Source of the DNA: Gnetum montanum
Taxonomy: Eukaryota; Streptophyta; Gnetopsida; Gnetales; Gnetaceae
Length of the DNA: 48,121 nt
Direction of reading: 5' to 3'
Assembly (NCBI GenBank): GCA_015680685.1
Contig: MNCI01009211.1
Coordinates: 29,738 to 77,858 of the forward strand
Of this stretch, positions 20,255-30,642 are shown piece by piece. The position numbers and the translations under genes are program-made. A model generated the notes under the pieces. It had not been told where the DNA came from. It was given only the letters and a program-made list of their open reading frames with translations, and made no database searches. Each line of letters opens with the position of its first letter. Positions within the stretch are counted from its first letter, which is position 1.

Positions 20255-22208
20255 TTAATCCTGCTTGTTATTAAAATGGGGAATATCCCCCATAACTAAA
20301 TTGTTGAGCATGGAAAGGATTAATAATTGAAAGATGAGGATCCTTGCATGTTGGAAACATTGAAACTCGATCATACTTACCCCATTGGGGTTCACACACT
20401 TGATTATAGTAAGTGTAGTGGGGCAATTTATAAGACATGGTTCCCTGGTAAAGAGTTGACCCACTATGATACTCTGGACCGTAAGATGGTATGCAAGGAT
20501 CAGGATGTCACTCTCCATGGCTGTATTCATTGGGCCATATGGTTGTTGGAGTATTAATTGGTGGCCCTGATGAAGTAACACGAGGCGTTGGATTTGAAGA
20601 GAAGGATGCACCACAGTGTTGGACTTGTGCTAAGTTGGAGAATGCACTCGCCTCAGAACTGTGTTGTCCCTTCCTATGGTCATGTCTAAAGAAGGGATGC
20701 CTTTGATGTTGAGGAGGTCTCTCACTGCTGTTGGCAATAGTAGCACAAGTAACGTTCGTGGGTTTTTGCTATGTTGCAGACACTTCAAGAATAGTTGGTG
20801 GTGATGTAGAAGGAGGGAAAGGATGAGAACGTTGAAAATTAGGAGAAGTGTAAGGTACACGAGGCGGTGGTTGTGCTGAGGACATGGGCTAATAGTACTG
20901 AGGAGAATGATAATGTGATGAGATAGGGTATGTTGTCCTAGTTGGAGAAACAGGATGTTAGACTAGATAAGCATTTGGGTTCGGATGATACAAAGTGTGT
21001 CTTCCATTTAGGGATGGCTTCCCCCACGACTGGGATTGTTGCCACTATGATCGAACACAGTATCTCTGTATGAACTCTGGGTGTAACATGTTTTCCCAAT
21101 GCTCATATAAATGTAACAAGATTGGGCATTGGCCCTTAGGGTGATTGTACAGGCAGATGTTGCATTCATATGTGTAATTGGCAGTTGAGCTCTTATTTTC
21201 TTCATCCCTTATTTTTGATTGTCTAATGACATTTTGTTCTACTTCTCGGGTTGTCAAAACTCTATCTCTAATAATATTGATATATTCTCCACACTTTTTA
21301 TGCATCCATTCCATCCTCTTATTGATCTTTACCTTGAGTTCATTTAATGATTGTTGTATTGGCAAAGATGGTTCTTCCTCCTTGAGATAGGTTGATTTCT
21401 CCTTTTTGTGATTATGGACCTCTATTAAGTTGAGATTCTGGTCCCGTTGATGTTTTTCAATACTCTCCCATCTAGCCATTTCTCCTTCTTCTTTACTACC
21501 CGCTTAATAAGCTCTTGGAATTGATGGGTTCATAGTTCATATAGTTGACGTTGGGCATTCATCCCTAGGGTCTCTCTTGTTTCATCACGAAGCCCATCAA
21601 TGATATGATACATTAGCCTTTCCTCAAAGAACTCATGGCCTAGACAGTTATTTAACAGTGCATAATATCTTTCTAAGTCCATGTCCAAGGGTTCATGTTG
21701 CGTAGGTTTGATATCTTTCATTAAAGAGTTCTACCATTGTTGGCCAATGTCGTATTGAATTTGGTTTTGACGATCTATACCATACTTTTGCTTGGCCAAC
21801 AAGTGTCATAGGAAAGAGCTTGAGTTTTTGCCAACCGTTATCAATGTTGTTCCATGAACAAGCATTGTAGAAGGCTTGTAAATGTTGTTGTGGATCTAAG
21901 TCATAGCCTCCTGAGAAATTGGGGAAGTTGTTTAAATCGAGCCTGGGTAGGCGACTCTCTTTACGATGCCTACGGAAGATTCGAATAGCATTTTGTATTT
22001 GCGTTAGGCTTGTAGTGGCTAGTAGGGGTCCATCATCATAGAGTAAGTTATGCTTTTATGCGTTGGGACAATGTTGCCTTCGTTTATGTTTATAAGAAAC
22101 CCCCACCTTGGATTGCGTACTCCAATCTTCATTATCATGTAATTTGTTGGTTCTCCAATGAACTACCTCACTAGATGTGGCATTATCGTAGTCTTGTAGG
22201 AGAGGCAT
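20255..22208 (-). pseudogene. Gag pseudogene of element X with a Pro/Tyr-rich C-terminal extension
   Basis: Start ATG at 22,208 lies 125 bp inside the primer site, as in Y and W. The reading gives an N-terminal part (MPLLQDYDNATSSEVVHWRT), the capsid entry LDLNNFPNFSGGYDLDPQQH, then KLKLFPMTLVGQAKVWYRSS and EPLDMDLERYYALLNNCLGH (about 21,650). A charged coiled region (21,045-21,479 frame) precedes the knuckle CNICLYNHPKGQCP (about 21,150). Beyond the basic stretch QRHPFFRHDHRKGQH, where other copies have the protease, X instead reads a Pro/Tyr/Ser-rich segment (GPEYHSGSTLYQG, MSYKLPHYTYYNQ). Frameshifts and stops make it inactive. Confidence 0.7.
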
Positions 22209-22333
22209 GGTTGTGAAATTGTGTGTGAATTTGTATGTGAATTTTCATACTTATTTCTTCTTCCTAAGAGATATATCGTTAATTCCTATACAATGATCTT
22301 GTATGATATATTTAATCTAGATAACTAGCACCA

Positions 22334-22351
22334 TCCCCAGCAATGGTGCCA
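22334..22351 (-). other. Primer-binding site of element X (tRNA-Asp type)
   Basis: On the element strand TGGCACCATTGCTGGGGA, one base inside LTR B. It differs from the complement of the plant tRNA-Asp 3' end (TGGCGCCGTTGCCGGGGA) at three positions, all transitions. Confidence 0.85.
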
Positions 22352-22352
22352 A

Positions 22353-23225
22353 TGATGAGTGGCAAGGTACCCCTACACGCAACCATATGAATACAAGCGT
22401 TTCACGCACGATTCGGTCGAACTCTGTAGAAGAGCTAGTTGTTCTATCCAGATAGTTACTCATAGATCACAGTTTGCTGTCTTCCCACCTAGACTAGTAT
22501 TAGCTTTGTCACGTATGGTTTAGTCCAGAGTGAGGTATATGATGTGTTCCTATACTAATGCTACTCCTAGGGCTAATGGAAATAGTATCAACTAAACTAG
22601 AAGAGAGAGAGAGAGTCTAAGCTAGCCTAAGTACGATGAGAATCCATTCCTTAATCATCCGTACACATCTTGGACCTCGTGCATGACTACCATTGGGATT
22701 ACCAAGCACATGGCCTAAGTACGCTACTACGTTACCAAATGCTTGTGATTAATTCATACTCATTCCACATTACTAGGAGATAAAGGTAGAGAGATATTAA
22801 CTATGAAAGTAGTAAATAACAATAACAATTAAATAATAAAGCTAAGTGGATGCTACAATGATGAATTAATCTCGATATTTATTGTCGATCATGTGCATGT
22901 CCAAGTACGTCACACTCGAATAAAGGATGTCGTACAATTACAATCACCACACTGCGACATGCACTGGGAAATAATTCTAACTCTAAGAAGGAAAAACTTT
23001 AAGAGTTTGGGTAAGGAACTAAGAACTAATGCCAAAACCAAGTGTGCCACCTATTATTTATAGGCTCGCACGGGAATCATGATATCGCGTACATGATATC
23101 ATGGCTACGATATCACGTCTTCGATAATAGGGGTCCGATATTGGGACCTATCAGACTTAGTATCTTGTATCAGGGTTTCAATAATAGGGGTTTGATAATA
23201 GGACCTGACAGACCATGAGTCATCA
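22353..23225 (-). repeat. LTR B: 5' LTR of element X (873 bp)
   Basis: It begins TGATGAGTGGCAAGGTACCC and ends CATGAGTCATCA. Reversed TATA region near 23,054 (ATTATTTATAGG); U3 carries GATATCGCGTACATGATATC. The right flank enters gag of Y directly. Confidence 0.9.
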
Positions 23226-24651
23226 ACCGACCTTGGGCATAAACCCCAAGGGTCTCTTCAATCTTATTCTGCCCATCAACAATATGGCTTAATGGCACCC
23301 ATTGAGAAAATCCATGGCCTAGGCATCTTTGCAACAGTGAATAATATTGGCCCATTACTATTTCAAGGGATTCATGTGTCCCTTGTTTCCATCCTTGGAT
23401 CTATTTCCATAGATTAGACACCCAAGAATAAGTTTGATATTTATCATTAAAAAATTCAAGCATGGTACTCCACCTTCATATTGATTCTGGTTCTAGTAAT
23501 CTGTACTAGCTCTCAGCCTCTTTCACAAGTGTCCTAGGGAATAACTTTAATTTTTGCCAATCACTTTCTATGTTTTGCAAGGTACATGCATCATGGAATG
23601 CTTAAAGGTGGTGTTGAGGATTAAGATCATAACCACCCTCAAATCTAGGAATGTTATTCATGTCCAACCACTTAATGCAACTATCCCTGATGTGCCTGGT
23701 TGATATATAGATAGCTTCGTAAATGTTGATCATACTACGGGTTGTCATCAACGGTTCATCATCATGATTAGGTTCATGAGGTTTGTTGTCATAGTACCCT
23801 CTTCAGTGCTCATACCTCTCTTGATCCTCTCTTCTATTCCTATGCCTTCTTCATTCATGATTCTCATCTTCTTCATCATAGTATCTCGAGCGATGGTTAT
23901 AGCGATCATGAGCTCTTTGTTTCTCTCTATCATGGTCTCGGTACCTCTATCTCCTCCTATCAAATTCCATTGACAATCATGAGGATGACGATGAGGCAGT
24001 AGGAGAATGATACAGTCTTGTCCTCCCTTAATGACTATGGCATTTCTCCTTGTCGAATTCAACAAAAACGCTTGGCCTTAAGTTCTACCTATACTTGGAG
24101 TCTATTGCCTCTCTTCTAGGTGTCTCTACTAGGGTCGAATGTAATTGAACTTTGATAGGTTCTTCAAGTTAGATGATAGGTGTTTGAGAAGGTTCCTCAT
24201 GATTCTAGTGGAGTTTTTCAGTAATAAATGCATTAACATCGAGTTCTTCTAGGACAACTAAAGTGTTATCCTGCTTCCCTTTGTTCTGTACATGCTTAAT
24301 TTCCATGGAAAAATCTCTTTTCATCTGTTCATCTATGGGTTGATAGGGCCTCATGTGCTTAGTCACATGGTACCCTTCCTATACCTGGTTCAAATTCATT
24401 CCCCTTAAGGCAGTTTGAAGCATGCTAAGTGCTGCTTGCTCTGGAGGCAAGACTATGTTGCCCTGTATGTCTCTCCACCTCATTTGTCTATCCTAATGAA
24501 AGATGAAAGTAAAGTTTGGATTATAAGGATTAGTATGAGTATATCTGATTTTGGTTTGCATAGGCATCCCCCAATCTTCTTCACCATTGGTTCTATCATT
24601 ACCTCTTTGTAATTCTTTGGCAGGTGGTGAATGATCTTTAAGTGGAGCCAT
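23226..24651 (-). pseudogene. Gag N-terminal and capsid part of element Y
   Basis: ATG at 24,651 (MAPLKDHSPPAKELQRGND) lies 127 bp from the primer site. Next come YNPNFTFIFH, an in-frame TAG, and DRQMRWRDIQGNIVLPPEQ, matching W and V. A basic, Asp/His-rich stretch is followed by the capsid entry LDMNNIPRFEGGYDLNPQHH, KLKLFPRTLVKEAES, and LGHGFSQWVPLSHIVDG. The frame breaks at VYAQGR, where element X is inserted. Stops include H-TAG-D at the same codon as in W. Confidence 0.75.
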
Positions 24652-24670
24652 GTTAAAACTGTGACGCTTG

Positions 24671-24690
24671 TTGTGTGTGTGTGTGCACTT
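24671..24690. repeat. (TG)n microsatellite in the leader of element Y
   Basis: A short GTGTGTGTGTGTG run sits between the primer site and the gag ATG on the element strand. Confidence 0.7.
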
Positions 24691-24777
24691 AAATTTTATT
24701 TATTGTTTATAAGTTTTAACTTTGAATTCTTAATATAATGAACTTTGTAAAGTCAACTACTTAGCACACATTAACTA

Positions 24778-24795
24778 TCCTTGGCAACAACACTC
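24778..24795 (-). other. Degenerate primer-binding site of element Y
   Basis: Plus-strand TCCTTGGCAACAACACTC lies next to LTR A. It aligns to the tRNA-Asp site with six or so changes, nearly all transitions, so it is older or more eroded than those of X, W and V. Confidence 0.65.
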
Positions 24796-24796
24796 A

Positions 24797-25683
24797 TGAT
24801 GAGCAATGACAGAATTCAACACCCAACCATACAAGTTACAAGTATTCATGTGTAGCTTGATCATAAATAGTAGATAAACAATGTTGATATGCTAGTAGTT
24901 GAGTTGAAGTTCAAGACCATTGTCTCCTGCATGGAGCTAGTAAAATCTAAGCGTATAGTTTAGTTCACTATGAGGTGTATGATAGTTGATGTTGTGTGGC
25001 ACAAATTACTCTTAAGCATAAACATAATGAGATGAAAACAATTTCTAAGTCTAGGTAATAGCAAGTAAGTAGATTTATTCTATCCTAAGCAATAGGTATC
25101 CATTCCTAGTCCTCCGATCATGTCTTGGACTTATGTAGTTGCCACTAGGTTACCAAGTGGAATTATCACTAAGTGAATTAAATAACACCACTAATGGGAT
25201 TACCAAACAACTACACTTAACATTCAAAACTAGTTGTACCTATGTTGATGTACTAAGTGCACATGTAAAGTAAGTACTTAAAAAGGTAAAGTGCTAACTA
25301 AGAAAATATGAAAATTATTCTAAGTAAACAAAATGTAAACTAAGTAATGTTGTAATGAATCAAAACAACTCAATCTTTATTGCCATTCACAACTTGTGTC
25401 CAAGTACAATCTTTTTGAATAAAGACTCCATTCACTAGCTAACCCCACACTACGATCATACACTTCTATTGCTAAGTTACAAAAACAAATTGATAGAGTC
25501 TAGTTACTATGGAATGAAACATTATCCAGATTGTGCATCCAAGTGTTGTATTTATAGGATTGCACACATCCCGAGATATCATATCAACGATGACATAGCA
25601 TGGACTACAATATTGTATAAACAACATCGTTGATGCAATATTGTTGTTACGATATCATTGTTGATCAAAATTTGACTTTATCA
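24797..25683 (-). repeat. LTR A: 5' LTR of element Y (887 bp)
   Basis: It begins TGATGAGCAATGACAG and ends GACTTTATCA. It shares with LTR D a family-specific block (TATGTTGATGTACTAAGTGC) not seen in LTRs B, C and E, which pairs A with D as the two LTRs of Y. Confidence 0.85.
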
Positions 25684-25835
25684 ACTACTTATCTTAGGTA
25701 GATTAACTTATGGATAGATCAATTATGCTAACAAGTGTGCATATTCTTATCTACTAAACCTTCTTCATCCAAAGTCAATTGAACTAACAAGTGATGGATT
25801 TTCTTTCTTTTGAATTTTACTAGCTCTTATGTCAG
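25684..25835. other. Flanking DNA between elements Y and M
   Basis: 152 bp, AT-rich, no feature seen. It begins ACTAC, which would be the target duplication of Y, but the other copy is lost at the truncated end. Confidence 0.5.
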
Positions 25836-27772
25836 TGTAACACCTTGTGTTCTTAGCCCCTTGATCTATCTTTAACTTTTATTGATCTTTAGTTTATTTA
25901 TGTCTTGTAGAGGATTTGATCTCTTTACCTTATAAACAATATTATTGTGTGTTTCATTATAATTATGAAAACTTTTAATTAACTTACCTTGTATTATTAT
26001 GGTCCTTACTTTTTGAAAATATTTCTTTGTTAAATTCTTAGTTCAGTATTAATTAATATTTTTGCTAATATTGTTTTATTGAACTTCTAAATTTGGATGT
26101 TACTGATTTCTTAATGTTTCTTGCTAACATATTGATGGAATGTGGCACATGTTGTGAACTGGCATATGGGAATTTTGGAAAAATATCATATTTTCACTAA
26201 ACTTGCTCAAAATTTTCTTCTATATTCTTTCCCATGTGAATTGAGTATTTTCTATAACTTATCAAACTCTTATTAAATTTTTCTATTTATCATGAATTTG
26301 ATTAAGAAGATAATTCATTGTAAGCTATTATTGCTATATTGGTTGGAAGTTTGTAATCTTGTACATCATTGAGAGTTTATAGCTCTCATACATCAATTGC
26401 TCTTACTCATTGGTTATTTATTCCTCTTTTATGATGATCTGATCCTTATTCTGGATTAATGTTATTTTTTTTTTTTTTTGGTTGATCTCTTATAGTCGTT
26501 TCAAACTTCTTCTGTCTAAAGAAGATGTCTTGGAGGTTCAGGAGATATCTTTCCCACATTAAAGATGTCTTGCAAGAGACACCTATTGATCCCTAAAGAC
26601 ATCTTACCAAAGAAATCTATCCTACACTTGTAGGAAAAGACATCTATCCCATCAATTCCATTTAGAAAGCCATCAAAATTAAAGTCTAGAGCCTTGTTTT
26701 ATGATCAAATAGGTCCCCTTTAACCCTAGAACATCTAGAACTCATTAAACTACATCTAAATACACTCAAAATTAGATAAACACACCATTTTGTGGTCATC
26801 TTATGATTACTATTTTCTTGTTGGTTTCATGTTGTTCTTATAATCTTGGAATTAGTGTTGATCTTTGATGTCTTATTTTCAACCTCTTGATGGTGCATTT
26901 CAACAAGATCAATGGGTAGGCATTGTGGGAAGTCTAAGTTGGCCTCTAGAACTTGACCCATGCCACATATGATCATACCTAGGTAGCCAAATCTAGGTAT
27001 CAATGAGTAGGCATTATGGAGGGTAGGTTTGGCTTCCTTGCTTAATCCATGTCATCTATGATTGTGCTCAAATTGTGACATTGGACAAGCATTGTTGAAA
27101 ACCTATGTAACTAATCAGTGTTTGCTCATGTCACATATGAATGTCATGTAGCTAGTTTTCTTGATGTAAAACTAAAGGGTAGATAATCTATAAGAGTTTT
27201 GTTTTAGATTTGGTTCATTTAAGATCATGTGAGGTTTCTTAACTAGTTGAGAAGGATTGCTCACAATATCCAAAAAAGGTAAGATCTTTATTGATCAATA
27301 GTCCTTGTAGATGATTGATTCTATTACATTCTCGATTTATCTATCTCTTGACATTCTATGGGTATCGGGGTTTTGGATTTGACTTTTGGTATCTAATCTC
27401 ATGAATCTTGAGATGGCTTCTTATTCAACATGTACTCCATTTTTTAGGTTGTTCTAGATACTAGAAGGTCCTTAATCCTTCCCACACGTATGATTGTAGA
27501 TCTAGGTGATAGAAGCTAGGAGCTTGATGGTGATGAAGCTGGATCTTTGGAGCTTTTCTTTGTCTTCAGATTTTGATTATGTTATTATGATGATCATGAT
27601 GTATTTGAGCTTTTGTAATGTTTGATATTATCAATTCTCTTTTAAGGCTATGAACTTATTATGTTATAAGATTCATTTATGGATTATGGTTAATGGAATT
27701 ACTTCTTAAAGTTCTCTGATGTGAATTCTAGTTTTACCATGCACTTTGGTTAAGATTTATAATGTTTATGGT
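25836..27772 (+). repeat. 5' LTR of element M, first part
   Basis: Begins TGTAACACCTTGTGTTC and is collinear with the 3' LTR at 35,937. A cluster of AGATGTCTT/AAGACATCT words lies at about 26,520-26,640. It is broken after ATGGT by element W and continues at 34,763. Combined length is 2,042 bp against 2,038 bp for the 3' LTR, although each has its own indels. Confidence 0.85.
27768..27772. repeat. Target site duplication of element W, left copy
   Basis: ATGGT immediately before the 5' LTR of W, identical to 34,758-34,762. Confidence 0.9.
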
Positions 27773-28565
27773 TGATGGGACGTGATATCGCATGGGCCGC
27801 AATATTGCGTACGCGATATTGCAGTGCACCGCCAAATCTATAAATAAGAGGCAGCTCTCCCTTGTTTCTCCATCTAGATCTAGATCGTAGCCAAACTCTT
27901 GCTATTTTTCCATTCCAGAGTTAGAGTAATTTCCATGTGCCCGCAGTAGGAGTCCCAAAGTGAACGGATCTTTATTCAAGCAAATATTGTACCTGAGCAC
28001 AAGTTTGTGTATGGAAATAAAGATAAACTTTTGGATAAACCTTGCAGTGCATGGACTAAGCTAAATAGGACTTTAATTATTGTTATTTATTGTTCATCAT
28101 TTAAATGCTTTATTAGTTAATTAAATCTCTCTCAACCCTTCTCTCATAGTTAAGTGCATTCAGTACGATCGCTTCGAGCATGTGCGTTACGCTTGGTAAT
28201 CCCAGTAACGAATAGCATTTGGTAATTCCATAAGGTTGCATTGGTTTAGGGTGTGAACGGTAACTAGGAACGAATACTGATGCTAGGCATTAGAACTTAG
28301 TTAGTTAAAGCAAGTTACTTAGTCTCTTCACCCTTTCCCTCATTAGCATAAGGAGATAAAACATAAAAGATATAAAAATCACATACCTCAGACGTACTTA
28401 ACCATACAACCATGACAAATACAAGTAAGTCTGGGAAGACAACGAACGCTTAACCTTAAGTGTTCCATAAGGCATGTAGGCACTTAGTCTATGGAGTTCA
28501 ACTGGATCATGCATGTAACACTTGTATTCGTATGGTTGAGTGTAGGGGTACCTTGCCACTCATCA
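27773..28565 (+). repeat. 5' LTR of element W (793 bp)
   Basis: TGATGGGACGTG...CACTCATCA. U3 is very short and rich in GATATC/AATATT words. A TATA box lies at 27,840-27,847 and a poly(A) signal AATAAA at 28,017-28,022. The distal part holds the family-wide block GTATTCGTATGGTTGAGTG. Confidence 0.92.
27840..27847 (+). promoter_or_regulatory. TATA box in the 5' LTR of W
   Basis: TATAAATA follows the U3 palindromes by about 15 bp. The same TCTATAAATAAGAGGCA context occurs at 34,029 (3' LTR) and 43,711 (LTR of V), so it is the conserved family promoter. Confidence 0.75.
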
Positions 28566-28566
28566 T

Positions 28567-28584
28567 TGGTGCTGTTGCCGGGGA
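28567..28584 (+). other. Primer-binding site of element W (tRNA-Asp type)
   Basis: TGGTGCTGTTGCCGGGGA differs from the perfect tRNA-Asp complement at two positions, both C to T. One base separates it from the LTR end. Confidence 0.9.
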
Positions 28585-28710
28585 CTAAGTTGTTTGTGTG
28601 CTAAGTAGAACATAGGAAATCATCCACATCATTGGGAAGCTTAAACGAACCCATAGGGTTAATTAGAAAAAAATTTAAACAACGGTCAATAGCACATCGA
28701 TCAAATAACA

Positions 28711-30642
28711 ATGTCTTCTTCTTCTCATAAAAGCACTTCACCACCTAGGGATCACACAAGAGACAGTCGGCGATCTAAAAAACGTAACCAAGAACCACCA
28801 ACTCCTCAACAGTGTTGGGTGGTATATAGTCATCACGATGAGTATATACCCGATTTTACTTTTATCCTCCATTAGGATGAACAACTGCGTTGGAGAGACC
28901 TGCAAGGTAACATAGTGTTACCCCCAAATCAGACAGTCCCTAACATGCTCCTTCGTGCTCTTGCACAAATAGGCATGACGAAATTATACGCTGATACGTT
29001 GTAGAAGATTATGACATAAGGGATTACCATCCCACAGCAGCTCAACGTCTAAGGGACTTGTGGCAGGAGAGTTACCACACATCGTTGAAGGGGAAAGGAC
29101 CCCACAATGCTTCGCTTGTCATAAGAGAAATTTAGGGTGGTGAACCTATCTCAATAGGTTCTTCATGAAATGATGTTCCCCCTCCTCACGATGGTGAGGA
29201 GGTAGGGTATCAGAACCTACACTCTACAATTCACAACCCTGGTTCTGATTCCCACGAACATCAAGTGTTCGATGAGGGAACACAAACACATGACAAAGGC
29301 AGGAAGTCTAATCATCATCATGATCGGGGCCATAGCCACCGAAGAGAAGGTAGGAAACATCATCATGACGATGGTTCTCCTTCTTCTTCCCCTTCATCAC
29401 ATCATTCACCCTTTCCTTCCACATCAGGATGCAATCACAAGGAGCACAACGGTGAGGATAAGGTAAGCAAAATGAGAGACCTCGACAAGAGAGTCAAGAG
29501 CAAGGACGAGGGCATTCTAGAGAGTTAAGGCATAGAAGTGAAAGTAGGTAACCACATAGGTATCATAGACGTCATGAGAGAGATGATCATGATGAACCCC
29601 TACTAGCAACCTGGAGTATGTTAGACATTACGGAGGTAGTTAGAATACTTACAAGTTATCAAAAAGATAGCCGAATCAAGAGACTAGACATGAATAATAT
29701 CCCACAATTTGAGGGGGGATACAATGCTGATCCAAAAAACCACTTACAGGCATTCCACAATGCCTGTGCCTTGCAGAATATTGAAAAAGAGTAGCAGAAG
29801 TTAAAGTTGTTTCCTAGGACACTCATAAAAGAAGCAAAGAGTTGGTACCAGTCCTTAAAGCCGGAAACTATTAGGAGGTGGAGTACAATGCTAGAATTGT
29901 TTAACGATAATTACCAAATGTACTCCAGAGTGTCCAACTTGCGTAAGCAGATCCAAGGATGGAAGTAGGGTAATTTCAAGGCCGATATTATGCATTGCTA
30001 CATTGTTGCCCGGGCCATGGTTACGCACAATGGGATCAACTACGCCACCTCGTAGATGGGCTAAGATACGAAACTAGGAGAACCCTTGGGACATATGCCC
30101 AAGGGAGATTATCTAAACTTAGATCCCATGAAATTCATCGATTGTTGAAGCAAGTAGCTAAAGAAGAAGGGGAGCTACAGAAAAGAGAAAGCGTGGAAGA
30201 GTACAACTGCGATCCTTCCCTCCAAAAGAGGGGAGTAAGATTCTGTGAGGAAGAGGATGAGTCACCACTCAAAGAGTTGGTGAATAGAAAAACCTGGCCG
30301 CTTCAGAAATTAACAACGGAAGTGTTGGCTAAGGTAGATGACATATGGAGCTCCTTAGATAGGAAAATTGAAACTATCCTAAAAATAGTAGAGGAGTCTA
30401 AGGAGGAGGGAAGTAGTGATCATGATAAGAAAAAGTGGAGAGATTTGGACCATGCACGTAGCAAGGGTAAGGGAAAAATGACTATCACCAATGAGGTTGT
30501 GGATTCGCATATAGATAATGATGGTGGATGTGAGATTTGCCAATATGACCATCCTAAGGGATGTTGCCCAATAATCTCACATCTGCAAGAGTCCGGGGTG
30601 TATGCACTCAACCCAAGACTTAACAAACGGCAAGCACCTTGA
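28711..30642 (+). pseudogene. Gag pseudogene of element W
   Basis: ATG at 28,711 (MSSSSHKSTSPPRDHTRDSR) is 127 bp after the primer site. Then YIPDFTFILH-TAG-DEQLRWRDLQGNIVL; a His/Asp/Ser-rich low-complexity part (29,265-29,500, another frame); an Arg/Glu-rich part; capsid entry DMNNIPQFEGGYNADPKN; KSWYQSLKPETIRRW; HCCPGHGYAQWDQLRHLVDG (about 30,000); a Glu/Lys-rich coiled region (30,150-30,420); and the zinc knuckle CEICQYDHPKGCCP at about 30,532. Retrotransposon gag proteins bind and package RNA; the knuckle spacing CX2CX3HX4C fits Athila/Tat-type gag. The last 648 bp are open. The TGA at 30,640 corresponds to CGA in V, so gag and protease were probably one polyprotein. Confidence 0.85.

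Larger units (their letters stand above)
17815..23225 (-). mobile_element. Element X: Athila-like, RT-less, inserted in gag of Y
   Basis: On the minus strand: complete 5' LTR B, primer site, gag, a Pro/Tyr-rich segment, spacer, short 3' ORF, polypurine tract and 3' LTR C (partly in the gap). Gag of Y is interrupted exactly at its right edge (VYAQGR at 23,226) and resumes left of the gap, so X is the younger insertion. The presumed target site is ACCGA (23,226-23,230). No protease, RT or integrase was found. The visible length is 5.4 kb and the true length about 5.8 kb. Confidence 0.8.
11855..25683 (-). mobile_element. Element Y: Athila-like, RT-less, with gag, protease and a long 3' ORF; interrupted by X
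   Basis: From right to left on the minus strand: LTR A, a degenerate tRNA-Asp primer site, gag starting at 24,651, interruption by element X at 23,225, the rest of gag, the protease, a spacer, a long 3' ORF, a polypurine tract and the truncated LTR D. Without X, Y would be about 8 kb. No YVDD/YIDD reverse transcriptase or DDE integrase signature was seen. Y is the only copy here with both protease and the long 3' ORF. Confidence 0.8.

Noticed and set aside
30420-30626. Minus-strand ORF inside gag of W, and similar opposite-strand ORFs elsewhere in the elements
   Set aside because: They are shadows of the real element frames and have no motifs of their own.
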